A stretch of DNA of 57,083 nucleotides from Acidovorax sp. (GCF_027492855.1 NZ_JAPUDY010000077.1:1-57083); one strand, 5' to 3'. Counted from the first letter of the stretch, positions 17,681 through 27,744 are shown. Numbers and translations are program-made. The notes: generated from the sequence alone by a model not told the origin.

Positions 17681-18454
17681 TCAGTAGGCGCTGCCTGTTG
17701 GTTTGGAGTCCAGCGGAGGCAAGTCGCCCCACCCGGAGGGAGTGTAGAGCGGGCCAAACAACAGGCTTTTCTCTTCAGCACTGACGGTGCTGTCGGGTTG
17801 CTCCTCGATGCTGACCCGGTTGCGGCCGGCCGATTTGGCTTTGTAAAGCTGGTGGTCGGCCCGATCGGTCCACAGCAGTGTGGTCGATCGGATCCACTGC
17901 ATGGCAAAAGCGCCGCCGACGCTCACCGTGACATTCAACTCCACCGAAGGGGAGATCCGGATGGGGGTGCTGGCCACGGCCCGCCGGATGCGTTCGGCCA
18001 CCGAATGGCCAAATGCAGCCTGGCAGGCGGGCAGGACCACGGCAAACTCCTCGCCACCGTAGCGCGCCAGGGTGTCCATGGGGCGCACACAGGCGTTGAG
18101 CGTGCGGGCCACCGACTGCAGCACCACGTCGCCCGCCAGGTGGCCGTGCGTGTCGTTCACCTTCTTGAAGTGGTCGATGTCCAGCATAAGCAGCAACGCG
18201 GCTTCACCCGAGCGCGTCACGCGGTCGATCTCGCGCTCCAGCACCGCACGGAAATGCCTGCGGTTGGCCAAACCGGTGAGGGGGTCTTTGAGGGACAGTT
18301 CGCACAGGCTGTCGATCAGGCCCTGCAGGTACTGCGAAGGGGCCTCGCGGTGCAGCAGTGCTTCGCTGCCGCCGGCCTGAGCCACCAGCGCGTGAGCGGT
18401 ATCCAGGCGAAGTTCGCGCAGATCTACCAGATGAGAAGCCGCAGAATCAGACAC
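17681..18454 (-). CDS. Diguanylate cyclase (GGDEF domain)
   Basis: A 257-residue cytoplasmic protein. A short helical N-terminus (about 1-50) precedes a GGDEF domain starting LSLKDPLTGLANRRHFRAVL. The active site GGEEF (133-137) and the inhibitory site R124-D127 are intact, so synthesis of cyclic di-GMP with feedback inhibition is expected. A tail of about 40 residues, rich in Ser, Pro and Gly, follows the domain. No sensory domain is recognisable, which suggests control by a protein partner. The gene is seven bases upstream of the FlhG-like ATPase gene. Confidence 0.93.
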   Translation of the reverse strand: MSDSAASHLVDLRELRLDTAHALVAQAGGSEALLHREAPSQYLQGLIDSLCELSLKDPLTGLANRRHFRAVLEREIDRVTRSGEAALLLMLDIDHFKKVNDTHGHLAGDVVLQSVARTLNACVRPMDTLARYGGEEFAVVLPACQAAFGHSVAERIRRAVASTPIRISPSVELNVTVSVGGAFAMQWIRSTTLLWTDRADHQLYKAKSAGRNRVSIEEQPDSTVSAEEKSLLFGPLYTPSGWGDLPPLDSKPTGSAY

Positions 18455-18533
18455 AAATGAAGTAAGAAAGAGTTCTGTGAGTGTACCAGTGCACCAACTG
18501 AAACAGAGCGCGCCGGGAGCATAGGTCTAACCC

Positions 18534-20225
18534 TCAGTTTGCCTTCGCGGCAGGCTCTGAAAGTTGCTGCAACGCCAATAACGCCTCGGCGTCGGTGCGG
18601 TACATGGCCAAGCCAGCATGCGGCTCCAGCAGGCCCGCCTGCCGCAGGACCTTTTCGGCGGGCAGTTTCAGGCCGCTCAGGTGCAGCGTGCCGCCTTTGG
18701 ATCGCATGGTGGATAACAATTGAGAAAATGTTTCAACCCCGGTCACGTCGATGCGGTTGATGGGCTGGGCCAGCAGGCAAAGGTGCATCACATCGGGGTT
18801 TTGTGCCAGGTGGTCTGCCACCCGCCGCTCCAGCGCGCTGGCAGAGGCAAAGTCCAGCTCGGCATCCATGCGCAGGGCCAGCAGCCGGGGCGCCAGCGGG
18901 GGCAGGTGCCACAGGTGGCGGTCGCGCAGGCTGCCGTCCGGGTGCAGGCCGACTTCGATGATGCGGGGATGCAGGCGCTGGTAGAGAAAGTGGCTCAGGT
19001 TGATGAGCAGCCCCACCAGCACCCCCCAGTACATGCGCGGTGCCGTGGCAAGTGTGAGCGCAAAGGTAATGCCGCTGATCACGGCCTCCACCCGCGACAC
19101 GCGCCACAGCCGCACAATGGTGCCGGGCTTGATGAGGCTGGTCACCGCCGTGACGACCACGGCCGCCAGCACCGACTGCGGTACGTGGTACAGCGCCGGG
19201 GTGAGCCACAGCAGTACCACCAGCACCAGGCTCAAGGCAAACAGCGTGGCCCAGCCGCTTTTGGCGCCCGCATACAGATTGATGGCGGACCGCGAGAACG
19301 AGGCGCTGGTGGCAAAGCTGCCGCACAGCCCGCTGCTGATCTTGGCCAGGCCCTGGCCAATCAGGTCCTGGTTCTCGTTCCATTGTTCTTTGGAGCGCTG
19401 GCTTTCCACCTTGGCGCTGGAGGCTGTCTCCAGAAAACTCACCAGTGTGACCACCAGCACGGGCATCACCAGGGCGGTAAAGCCCGACCACGGCAGGGCA
19501 CCCGGCCAGTAGGGCGCTGGCAGGCCCGAGGGCAGGGCGCCTACCACCGCGCCGCCCGCATCGGCATAGCCCAGCGCCCAGCTCAAGGCGCCTGCCGCGC
19601 CCACCACCACGATGGCTGCCGGGAAGTTGGGCCGCCAGCGGCGCGCCAGCATCAGCAATGCCAGGCTGCCCAGGCCGAAGGCTGCCGCCGTCAGGTCAAA
19701 CAGCCCCGGCGAGGGGACGGACAGCAGAGTCCCCCAGTCGGCCGCCCGCAGGCCGGTAAGCGCACGCAACTGCGAGCCCAGGATCAGCAGCGCAGCAGCC
19801 TGCGTGAAGCCATTGAGCACGGGCGATGTGACCAAATTGAGCAGCCAGCCAAAACGCGCCAGCCCCATCACCAATTGCAACAGGCCCGAGAGAATGGCCA
19901 TCCACGCCGCCATGGCCACCCACTGTGCGCTGCCCGGCTCGGCCAGGCCGGTGAGCGAGGCGCCAATCAACAGGCTGGTGAGCGCCGTGGGCCCCACGCC
20001 CAGGCGGGTGGAGGAACTGAACAGCACGGCAACCAGCGCCGGGATCAGCGAGGCGTAGATCCCCGTGATCAGCGGCATGCCCGCCAGTGCCGCGTAGGCC
20101 ACGCCCTGGGGCACCAGCATCAGGCCCACGGTCATGCCGGCCCAAAACTCGCCTTTGAGCAGGTGGCGGTCGGGGCGGGGCCATTTCAAAAATGGGAACC
20201 AACGGGTCAGCGAGGGCGAAATCAT
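18534..20225 (-). CDS. SulP/SLC26-family anion permease with STAS domain
   Basis: A 563-residue inner-membrane transporter with about 10-12 hydrophobic segments between residues 30 and 420. The family signature VGLMLVPQGVAYAALAGMPL lies near the N-terminus, and a cytoplasmic STAS domain (about 440-550) at the C-terminus. Substrates of the family include sulfate, bicarbonate and dicarboxylates; the sequence does not decide. I start at ATG 20225 (MISPSLTRWFPFLKW), which begins the conserved part; an upstream in-frame ATG at 20294 would add 23 residues. It is divergent from the BON lipoprotein gene. Confidence 0.92.
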   Translation of the reverse strand: MISPSLTRWFPFLKWPRPDRHLLKGEFWAGMTVGLMLVPQGVAYAALAGMPLITGIYASLIPALVAVLFSSSTRLGVGPTALTSLLIGASLTGLAEPGSAQWVAMAAWMAILSGLLQLVMGLARFGWLLNLVTSPVLNGFTQAAALLILGSQLRALTGLRAADWGTLLSVPSPGLFDLTAAAFGLGSLALLMLARRWRPNFPAAIVVVGAAGALSWALGYADAGGAVVGALPSGLPAPYWPGALPWSGFTALVMPVLVVTLVSFLETASSAKVESQRSKEQWNENQDLIGQGLAKISSGLCGSFATSASFSRSAINLYAGAKSGWATLFALSLVLVVLLWLTPALYHVPQSVLAAVVVTAVTSLIKPGTIVRLWRVSRVEAVISGITFALTLATAPRMYWGVLVGLLINLSHFLYQRLHPRIIEVGLHPDGSLRDRHLWHLPPLAPRLLALRMDAELDFASASALERRVADHLAQNPDVMHLCLLAQPINRIDVTGVETFSQLLSTMRSKGGTLHLSGLKLPAEKVLRQAGLLEPHAGLAMYRTDAEALLALQQLSEPAAKAN

Positions 20226-20384
20226 GGCCTGATTGTCGCGTGTCACGAATAGGCTGTCCCCGCTGGCAGATAGGTTGGCGACACCGTCCGTCACCGTCCT
20301 ACATGCACTTCGGCGGCGTCCGACCCACGGGCTGCCCGTTGCTGCCTACAGTAGGCCCCTGTTTCAACTGCACGGAGCCAACCT

Positions 20385-20876
20385 ATGAACGCCTTGACAA
20401 GCATCGACCGCCCCACACACCGCGTTGCCAGCATTCTGGCTGTGAGTGCGCTCGCTTTGGGCCTGGCGGCCTGCGGCAAGACTGAAGAGCCCACTGTGGG
20501 CCAGAAGCTCGATTCCGCCATCGAAAAAACCGAGCAGACTGCCGCTGACGCCCGCGCCAAGGCCGAATCCGTGATGCAAAGCGCGGAAAAGAAGGTGGAG
20601 GACGGCGCCGCCACTGCCGAGGCCACGGCACAGCAGGCCGCCCAGCAGGCCAAGGGTGCGGTGGACGACACCGCCATCACCGCACAGATCGTTGCGGGCC
20701 TGGCCAAGGATGCCGACCTCAGCGCCATCAAAATCAGCGTGGACACCGTGGGCGGCAAGGTCACGCTGAAAGGGCCTGCGCCATCGGCTGCTGCCAAGGA
20801 CCGGGCCGAAGCCCTTGTCAAGGCCATCAGCGGCGTCGTCTCGGTGGACAACCAACTGGTCGCTCCTGCGGGCTGA
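20385..20876 (+). CDS. BON-domain lipoprotein
   Basis: A 163-residue envelope protein. The lipobox LAAC puts the lipidated cysteine at residue 30. Residues 35-90 are an alanine/lysine/glutamate-rich, probably coiled or extended helix; one BON domain follows (about 95-160, DDTAITAQIVAGLAKD...VSVDNQL). BON domains bind phospholipid and often protect the outer membrane or periplasm under osmotic stress. A GGAG ribosome site precedes the ATG. Confidence 0.9.
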   Translation: MNALTSIDRPTHRVASILAVSALALGLAACGKTEEPTVGQKLDSAIEKTEQTAADARAKAESVMQSAEKKVEDGAATAEATAQQAAQQAKGAVDDTAITAQIVAGLAKDADLSAIKISVDTVGGKVTLKGPAPSAAAKDRAEALVKAISGVVSVDNQLVAPAG

Positions 20877-20905
20877 ACGGCAATGGGCTGCGCGGGGCGG
20901 CTACC

Positions 20906-22144
20906 ATGGCTGGCATGAACCACCACGACGCCGATCTCGCTACCCGCATCGTTCACCACGACTACCGCCCGCCCGCCGGGTTCGAGGCACCCCAGCCGGG
21001 GGTTTACAAGGCCTCGACCGTCATCTTCCCCAACGTGGCGGCGATGCGCTCGCGCGAGTGGAAGGACAAGAGCGGCTACACCTATGGCTTGCACGGCACG
21101 CCCACCACCTTCATCCTGGAAGAGCGCCTGTGCACGCTCGAAGGCGGCCTGCAGTGTGTGCTGGTACCCAGTGGCCTGGCCGCCATCGCCAACGTGGGGC
21201 TGGCCCTGCTCAAGCCAGGGGACGAGGTGCTGATCCCGGACAACGCCTATGGCCCCGGCAAGGACTTTGCCGATGGCGAACTGGCCCGCTTCGGCGTTAC
21301 CCATGTGCCCTACGACCCGCTGGACCCGGCCGACCTGGCCGCCCGCATCACGCCCGCTACCCGGCTGGTGTGGCTGGAGGCGCCCGGCTCGGTGAGCATG
21401 GAGTTTCCGGACCTGTGCGAGCAGGTGCGCATCTGCCGTGCGCGCGGCGTGACCACGGCGCTGGACAACACCTGGGGCGCGGGCCTGGCGTTTGCGCCCT
21501 TCGATCTGCTGGGCGACGGTAGCCTGGGGGTGGACATCTCTGCCCAGGCGTTGACCAAGTACCCCAGCGGCGGGGGCGACGTGCTCATGGGCAGCGTCAT
21601 CACGCGCGACCTGGGCCTGCACATGAAGATCAAGCTCACGCACATGCGGCTGGGCCTGGGCGTGGGGGCGAACGATGCCGAGGCGGTGCTGCGTGCGTTG
21701 CCCAGCATCGGCCTGCGCTACCGCGCCCATGACGAGGCCGCCCGCAGCCTGGCGCGGTGGCTGCAGCAGCAACCGGCCATCGCTCAGGTGCTGCACCCCG
21801 CGCTGGAGGGATCGCCTGGCCACGCGCACTGGAAGGCACTGTGCGGCGCCGCGCAAGGCGGGCAGGGCGCGGCGGCAGGCCTGTTCGGCGTGATGATCGA
21901 TGCGCGTTATTCGCAGGACCGGGTGGACGCGTTTTGCGATGGCCTGCGCCTGTTCAAGCTGGGCTACAGCTGGGGCGGGCCGATGAGCCTGGTGGTGCCC
22001 TATGACATTGCCAGCATGCGCAACCGCTCCGCGCCGCACCTGAAGCCAGGCACGCTGGTGCGGTTTGCCGTGGGGCTGGAGGCGGCAGAGGACTTGCGGC
22101 AGGATCTGCAGCAGGCGATGGAGCGCGCGTTTCCGCTGGCGTAG
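20906..22144 (+). CDS. metC: Cystathionine beta-lyase (PLP-dependent, Cys/Met metabolism)
   Basis: A 412-residue PLP enzyme that cleaves cystathionine to homocysteine, pyruvate and ammonia. The Schiff-base lysine is in SAQALTKYPSGGGDVLMGS, the cofactor-binding region is VPSGLAAIANVGLALL, and DNTWGAG carries the PLP-nitrogen aspartate. TYGLHGTPTTF matches the MetC-type cystathionine beta-lyase subgroup. The start may be ATG 20915 (MNHHDADLATRIVHHDY) rather than 20906. It follows the BON gene by 29 bp but is functionally unrelated to it. Confidence 0.92.
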   Translation: MAGMNHHDADLATRIVHHDYRPPAGFEAPQPGVYKASTVIFPNVAAMRSREWKDKSGYTYGLHGTPTTFILEERLCTLEGGLQCVLVPSGLAAIANVGLALLKPGDEVLIPDNAYGPGKDFADGELARFGVTHVPYDPLDPADLAARITPATRLVWLEAPGSVSMEFPDLCEQVRICRARGVTTALDNTWGAGLAFAPFDLLGDGSLGVDISAQALTKYPSGGGDVLMGSVITRDLGLHMKIKLTHMRLGLGVGANDAEAVLRALPSIGLRYRAHDEAARSLARWLQQQPAIAQVLHPALEGSPGHAHWKALCGAAQGGQGAAAGLFGVMIDARYSQDRVDAFCDGLRLFKLGYSWGGPMSLVVPYDIASMRNRSAPHLKPGTLVRFAVGLEAAEDLRQDLQQAMERAFPLA

Positions 22145-22260
22145 ATGGCGGCGGCTGTGCGGGGGTGGTAGTTTCCTCAGTGGCGCAGCACCGGGGGCTG
22201 GCTTAGTGTGAGGGTTTGCGGGTCTTCTCCCGCAGCCTTTTCAACACCTCGCCTGTTTGC

Positions 22261-23106
22261 ATGACCGCTACGCCGTCCCCTTCCGCCAGCCCCGTCCCCG
22301 ATGATTCCGCCAGCCCGGCGGTGCCTGCCGCGCCCGATGCGCAGGCTGCGCAACCCGTGGTTTTGCAACCGCTGGGGTTTGCAGATCCGTTTCGTTGGCT
22401 GGTGCGGGGTTTGCAGGATGTGCGCGCCGCCCCTGGCATCGCTGTGTTCTATGGAGTGTGTTTTTGGTGCATGGCGGTGGTGCTGGGCTGGGTGTTCCGC
22501 ACCCGCCCCGAATACACCATGTCCCTGGCCAGCGGCTGCCTGTTGCTGGGCCCTTTTCTGGCCATGGGGCTGTACGACACCAGCCGCCGACGTGAAGCGG
22601 GTCTGAAACCCGAGCTGAGCGAGTCGCTCACCTGCTGGGACAGCCACATGGGTAGCATGGGCATGCTGGTGCTTGTGCTTGTAGTGCTGGAGCTGCTCTG
22701 GGGCCGCGCCTCGCTGGTGGTGTTTGCGGTGTTCTTCAACACCGGCATGCCGTCCACCACGGGCGTGCTGCAGGCAGTGTTTAATCCACAGAACTGGAGC
22801 TTCGTGGCGGTGTACGCCGTGGTGGGCGGCGTGTTTGCGGCGCTGGTGTTCTCCACGTCGGTGGTGTCCATCCCGATGATTCTCGACCGCGACACCGACG
22901 CTCTCACGGCGGGCATCACCAGCATGCGCGTGGTGCTGGAGAACCCCGCCGTCATGCTGCTGTGGGGCGCGCTCATCACCGCCATCGTCGCGGTCTCGCT
23001 CTGGTTTTGGGGCGTGGGGCTGCTGCTGGCGGGCCCTGTGCTGGGTTTTGCGAGCTGGCACGCCTACCGCGCATCCGTCGCGCCACTGAGGCCCGCCACG
23101 GCCTGA
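22261..23106 (+). CDS. DUF2189-family multi-pass membrane protein
   Basis: A 281-residue protein with a proline/alanine-rich cytoplasmic leader (about 1-45) and about six hydrophobic segments. It resembles the DUF2189 family, common in proteobacteria and sometimes found near respiratory genes; no function is established. Motifs include ADPFRWLVRGLQDVRAAP before the first helix and MGLYDTSRRREAGL between helices 2 and 3. The start is ATG at 22261 (MTATPSPSASP). Confidence 0.85.
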   Translation: MTATPSPSASPVPDDSASPAVPAAPDAQAAQPVVLQPLGFADPFRWLVRGLQDVRAAPGIAVFYGVCFWCMAVVLGWVFRTRPEYTMSLASGCLLLGPFLAMGLYDTSRRREAGLKPELSESLTCWDSHMGSMGMLVLVLVVLELLWGRASLVVFAVFFNTGMPSTTGVLQAVFNPQNWSFVAVYAVVGGVFAALVFSTSVVSIPMILDRDTDALTAGITSMRVVLENPAVMLLWGALITAIVAVSLWFWGVGLLLAGPVLGFASWHAYRASVAPLRPATA

Positions 23107-23157
23107 CGGGCAGGTGCATGCTGTTACAGTGGGTCTCTACTTCAGGAAGCAATTACC

Positions 23158-23343
23158 TTGGCAACACCTAACTACGGATACGAAAAGCGCCAGCGCGAAC
23201 TCGCAAAAAAACAGAAAAAAGAAGAGAAGCTGAGGGCCAAAGCGCACCGCAGGCCGGATGAACCGCAGGGGAGCCAATCCGCTGATGATCAGCCCGCCAG
23301 CGACGCTGCCGCCCCTGACCAGCCAGGCCCTGCAGGCGCCTGA
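23158..23343 (+). CDS. Small highly charged conserved protein, TTG start
   Basis: A 61-residue protein beginning MATPNYGYEKRQRELAKKQK, a pattern I recall from small proteins of unknown function in Burkholderiales. The first 35 residues are lysine/arginine/glutamate-rich and probably helical; the rest is acidic and disordered. The only start is TTG, with AGGAAG eight bases upstream. It lies between the DUF2189 gene and tesA and ends eight bases before the tesA stop codon on the other strand. Confidence 0.7.
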   Translation: MATPNYGYEKRQRELAKKQKKEEKLRAKAHRRPDEPQGSQSADDQPASDAAAPDQPGPAGA

Positions 23344-23351
23344 GCTTCGCG

Positions 23352-24041
23352 TCAGCGCAGCAGTTTTTTGAGTTCCGGCCAGACATTGGCCAGCATCTGC
23401 GGATGCGCCTCTGCGCGCGGGTGGATGCGGTCGGGCTGGAACAGGCGGGTCGGGTCGGGCCCATCCGCCACCCCTTTCAGCAAAAAGGGCACCACCGCCG
23501 CTTTCTGGGCCTGCGCCACGGTGGTGAACAAGCCCGCGAACCTGTTGGCATAGTCAGTGCCATAGTTGGGCGGCACCTGCATCCCCACCAGCAAGACCTT
23601 GGCCCCGGCCTTCTGCGCCGTCTGTGTCATCCAGGTCAGGTTCTCCTCGGTATTCTTGAGCGGCAAGCCCCGCAAAGCGTCATTGCCGCCGAGCTCTATC
23701 ACCAAGTGGCTGGGCCGGTGCTGGGCCAGCAGGGCTGTCAGGCGCGAGCGGCCGCCCGATGTCGTCTCGCCGCTCACGCTGGCGTTGACCACGCTGACGT
23801 TCATCTTGTCTTGTGCCAATTGCTTTTCCAGCAGCGCGACCCAGCCGGTGCCCCGCGCCAGGCCGTATTCGGCGCTGAGCGAGTCGCCCACCACCAGCAG
23901 CACGGGCGTGCGGGCGGTGGGGGCCGGTGCCTTGGCCTGGGCCAGGGCGGCAGGGGCAAAAAGCCCCACGCAAACCCCCACCAATGCGCCGGACGCGGCG
24001 CTCACGATAAAGTGGCGGCGTCGATACAGATTTCGAATCAA
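23352..24041 (-). CDS. tesA: SGNH arylesterase/lysophospholipase
   Basis: A 229-residue exported esterase like E. coli TesA (thioesterase I/protease I/lysophospholipase L1). The SGNH blocks are visible: block I VVGDSLSAEYGL (nucleophile Ser), block III GGNDALRG, and block V DRIHPRAEAH (Asp/His). Residues 1-35 form a signal peptide (RNLYRRRHFIVSAASGALVG...) with a twin-arginine-like stretch. I chose TTG at 24041 because AGGA lies eight bases upstream; no ATG is suitable. It is divergent from ybbA with only 15 bp between start codons, as in E. coli. Confidence 0.93.
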   Translation of the reverse strand: MIRNLYRRRHFIVSAASGALVGVCVGLFAPAALAQAKAPAPTARTPVLLVVGDSLSAEYGLARGTGWVALLEKQLAQDKMNVSVVNASVSGETTSGGRSRLTALLAQHRPSHLVIELGGNDALRGLPLKNTEENLTWMTQTAQKAGAKVLLVGMQVPPNYGTDYANRFAGLFTTVAQAQKAAVVPFLLKGVADGPDPTRLFQPDRIHPRAEAHPQMLANVWPELKKLLR

Positions 24042-24056
24042 AGCAAAAGTCCTTTC

Positions 24057-24758
<702 letters not shown>

Positions 24759-24767
24759 ATTTTTAGT

Positions 24768-24833
24768 GTTTTTGGCCTCTAGCGCTTATTCAACAAGCGC
24801 AAGCAGCTATTAATTTGATAGTTATCCAAAGGG
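24768..24833 (+). repeat. Dispersed palindromic repeat between ybbA and rlmB
   Basis: The core GGCCTCTAGCGCTT-ATTCAAC-AAGCGCAAGCAGCTATT has AT-rich flanks. It starts nine bases after the ybbA stop codon and ends about 30 bases before rlmB, so it forms most of this gap and would fold as a stem between the two genes. Confidence 0.85.
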
Positions 24834-24862
24834 CTGCCTTGCCGCCAGCGGATAATCGCCCC

Positions 24863-25609
24863 ATGTCCAGCCCCAAAGTTCTCTTCGGCTTTCACGCCGT
24901 GGGCGTGCGTCTGAAGACCGCGCCACAGTCCATCATCGAGATCTACTACGAAGCCACGCGGCGCGATGCCCGCATGCGCCAGTTTCTCGACCGCGCCCGC
25001 GAGGCCGGAGCCCGCCTCATCGAAGCCGACAGCGTGCGTATTGCCAAGCTCGCGGGCAGCCACGGCCACCAGGGCGTGGCTGCGCGGGTGGAGCCCGTGG
25101 CCCAGGTCACCTCGCTCGACGAGCTGCTGGAGAACCTCGAAGCCGCAGGCATCGAGCAGCCCCTGCTGCTGGTGCTTGACGGTGTGACCGACCCGCACAA
25201 CCTGGGCGCCTGCCTGCGCGTGGCCGATGGTGCGGGCGCCCATGCCGTCATCGCCCCCAAGGACCACGCCGTGGGCATCAACGCCACCGTGGCCAAGGTG
25301 GCCAGCGGCGCGGCCGAAACCATGCCGTACTTCATGGTCACCAACCTCTCGCGCACCTTGAACGAACTCAAGGAGCGCAACATCTGGTGCATCGGCACCA
25401 GCGACGATGCGCCCAAGACCGTGTACCAGGTTGATCTGAAAGGCCCCGTGGCCCTGGTGCTGGGCGCCGAGGGTGACGGCATGCGCCAGCTCACGCGCAA
25501 AACCTGCGACGAGCTGGTCAGCATCCCCATGAAGGGCGCTGTCGAAAGCCTGAACGTATCGGTGGCCAGCGGCGTGTGCCTGTACGAAGCGCTGCGCCAG
25601 AGGACTTGA
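24863..25609 (+). CDS. rlmB: 23S rRNA (guanosine-2251-2'-O)-methyltransferase
   Basis: A 248-residue SpoU/SPOUT methyltransferase acting on the 23S rRNA P-loop. The N-terminal substrate-binding domain opens [13 protein letters not shown]. The SPOUT motifs are [35 protein letters not shown] and [17 protein letters not shown], which form the knotted SAM site. The start is ATG 24863; an earlier in-frame codon at 24815 would translate part of the repeat. The sirtuin gene follows after 35 bp. Confidence 0.96.
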   Translation: MSSPKVLFGFHAVGVRLKTAPQSIIEIYYEATRRDARMRQFLDRAREAGARLIEADSVRIAKLAGSHGHQGVAARVEPVAQVTSLDELLENLEAAGIEQPLLLVLDGVTDPHNLGACLRVADGAGAHAVIAPKDHAVGINATVAKVASGAAETMPYFMVTNLSRTLNELKERNIWCIGTSDDAPKTVYQVDLKGPVALVLGAEGDGMRQLTRKTCDELVSIPMKGAVESLNVSVASGVCLYEALRQRT

Positions 25610-25644
25610 TCCTCCGGCCTAATTTATCCATTGAGGAAAACGCC

Positions 25645-26370
25645 ATGCTGGACACCGTGAGCGCCTGGGTCCAGCAGGCAGGGCACATCGCCGTGCTCAC
25701 TGGCGCCGGGGTCAGCGCCAAATCGGGCGTGCCCACCTTCCGCGATGCGCAGACGGGCTACTGGGCGCAGTTTCGGCCCGAAGACATGGCGACAGAGGAG
25801 GGCTTTCGCGCCCACCCGCAGCGTGTATGGGACTGGTACCAGTATCGGCGCGAGCTGCTGGCCGGTGTGCAGCCCAACGCCGGGCACCATGCACTGGCCG
25901 CCTTTGCGCGGCAACATCCCGGCAGGCTCATGCTGATCACGCAAAACGTCGATGGCCTGCACCAGCGTGCGGGCAGCACCGGCGTGTTGTGCCTGCATGG
26001 CGACATCTTTGAAGACCGCTGGCTCGACACACCCCGGAACTGCTGCTGGGTAGAGCACGCCGTGGCAGGCCGCCCTCCGTATTGCGACCGTTGCGGCAAC
26101 CTGTTGCGGCCCGGCGTGGTGTGGTTTGGCGAGCCCTTGCCATGGGCCACGCTCGACGCCGCCCAAAGCGCCGCCGCGCAGTGCGACCTGATGCTGGTGG
26201 TGGGCACAGCGGGTGCGGTGTACCCGGCGGCGGGCCTGGCGCACCAGGCCCGGGCTGCGGGCGCACGTGTGGTGGTGCTCAACCCTGCGCCCAGCGAGCT
26301 GGATAGCGTTGCGCACACGCTGCTGCGTGGCCCGGCGGCGACGCTTCTGCCGCAACTGCTGGGCGGCTGA
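25645..26370 (+). CDS. Sirtuin NAD-dependent deacylase (class III-like)
   Basis: A 241-residue SIR2 enzyme removing acyl groups from lysine using NAD. The NAD pocket is TGAGVSAKSGVPTFRD; the catalytic His lies in ITQNVDGLHQRAG...LHGDIFE. The YQYR motif (Y-x-x-R) is that of SIRT5-type desuccinylases/CobB. The zinc site looks degenerate: CDRC is present but the upstream pair is adjacent (NCCW) rather than CxxC. A GAGGAAAAC ribosome site supports ATG 25645. It is probably cotranscribed with rlmB. Confidence 0.92.
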   Translation: MLDTVSAWVQQAGHIAVLTGAGVSAKSGVPTFRDAQTGYWAQFRPEDMATEEGFRAHPQRVWDWYQYRRELLAGVQPNAGHHALAAFARQHPGRLMLITQNVDGLHQRAGSTGVLCLHGDIFEDRWLDTPRNCCWVEHAVAGRPPYCDRCGNLLRPGVVWFGEPLPWATLDAAQSAAAQCDLMLVVGTAGAVYPAAGLAHQARAAGARVVVLNPAPSELDSVAHTLLRGPAATLLPQLLGG

Positions 26371-26534
26371 CACCGCTGGCCATGATGGGCTTGCGCGGGC
26401 CGTGGTGTGCTCCGTGGGCTCGGTGAAAACCCCAGATTTCAGGCCATTGCAGCGGCTTTTGTCGCGCAGTGGACTGCGGGGAAGTGTGTCAGCCAGTAGC
26501 CTGCGCCACCTTTGTTCTATTCGCCCTGCACACC

Positions 26535-27701
26535 ATGAGCCGTCGTCAATTTCTCTTGCGCGCCACCCAAACTGCCGCTGCCGTTGGACTGCCCGCCTGG
26601 GCCTACAACTCCCTGGCGGCTGAAGAAGCGCTGACCTCCCGGTCCATCAACCTGGGTTGCTCGATTGCGCTGACCGGGCCGCTGGGCCAGGCCGGCATTG
26701 AACACATGGCAGGCATAAAAGCCGCGTTTGCCGAGGTGAACGCCGCAGGCGGCGTCTATGGCCGCGAGATCCGGCTGGAAGCGAAGGACGATGGCTATGT
26801 GGCCGCCCGCACGCTCAAGAACGTGACCGGAATGCTGGAAGCGCAGTCGGTGTTTGCGCTCATCTCGCCGCTGGGTACGGCCAACACCGCGTCCATCCTG
26901 CCGCTGGTCGAGTCAAAGGGCATTCCCACCGTGGGGCCGGTGACTGGCGCCACCTCGCTGCGCGCGCCCGAGAACCGCCATGTGTTCTTCCTGCGCCCCA
27001 CCTACCGCGAAGAGACCGAGCGCCTGGTCCGGCAGATCGTGGACATGGGCCTCAAGCGCATTGCCGTGGTGTACCTGGACAACCCTTTCGGCAAGGAAGT
27101 GCTCAAGGACATGGTCCGTGCGCTGGATGAGATCAAGGTCGAGACGGCGGGCGAGTTTGTGCTGGCCGTGGACGGCAAGAACGGAGCCGAACTGGCCGAC
27201 AAAGTGGCCGCCGAACGCCCAGGCGCCGTGCTGCTGGCCACCACCGGCACGGCCAATACGGCATTTGTGCAGGCCTTTCGCGCCAAGGCCCAGGGCGTGC
27301 CGTTGGCGGGTCTGTCGGTCACGGTGATCTCGTCCGAGATGCCCAAGCTCGCCGCATCCACGCGGGGCCTCGCGCTGGTGCAGGTGTTCCCCGATGCCAA
27401 TTCGCAAAAATCGGTGGTGGTGCGCAAGTTCCAAAGCACCATGAAGGCAACGGGCGGCGACGCAGCCTACCTCCACAGCGGCAGTGCGCTGGAAGGCTGG
27501 CTCAACGCCCAGATCATGATCGAAGGCCTGAAGAACGCAGGCAAGGAGCCCACGCGCGAACGCCTGCGCGCAGGCCTGGCGGGCATCCGCTCGCTGTCAT
27601 TCGGCGACTTCAGCGTGGGTTTTGGCAACAAGGCGCCCTACATCGGCTCGGACGCCATCTATCTGGCCGTGTACGCTGAAAACGGGCGCCGGATCAGTTG
27701 A
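26535..27701 (+). CDS. ABC-type substrate-binding protein with Tat-like signal
   Basis: A 388-residue periplasmic binding protein of the LivK/type I fold group. The N-terminus MSRRQFLLRATQTAAAVGLP has a twin-arginine-like motif. The mature part opens INLGCSIALTGPLGQAGIEHMAG, and the second lobe follows FPDANSQKSVVVRKFQ. No permease or ATPase gene is nearby. It is convergent with the sensor kinase gene. The ligand is unknown; solitary members of this family are common in Comamonadaceae and may serve a shared transporter or a sensor. Confidence 0.87.
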   Translation: MSRRQFLLRATQTAAAVGLPAWAYNSLAAEEALTSRSINLGCSIALTGPLGQAGIEHMAGIKAAFAEVNAAGGVYGREIRLEAKDDGYVAARTLKNVTGMLEAQSVFALISPLGTANTASILPLVESKGIPTVGPVTGATSLRAPENRHVFFLRPTYREETERLVRQIVDMGLKRIAVVYLDNPFGKEVLKDMVRALDEIKVETAGEFVLAVDGKNGAELADKVAAERPGAVLLATTGTANTAFVQAFRAKAQGVPLAGLSVTVISSEMPKLAASTRGLALVQVFPDANSQKSVVVRKFQSTMKATGGDAAYLHSGSALEGWLNAQIMIEGLKNAGKEPTRERLRAGLAGIRSLSFGDFSVGFGNKAPYIGSDAIYLAVYAENGRRIS

Positions 27702-27744
27702 GGATGGAGCCGGGGTGTTGAGGCCTCACCGGTCAGGTCGGCAG

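Noticed and set aside
18720-20252. A 510-codon open frame on the plus strand across the sulfate permease gene
   Set aside because: It is a by-product of GC-rich codon use antisense to a clear SulP gene; its translation is rich in His, Gln, Arg and Gly with no domain.
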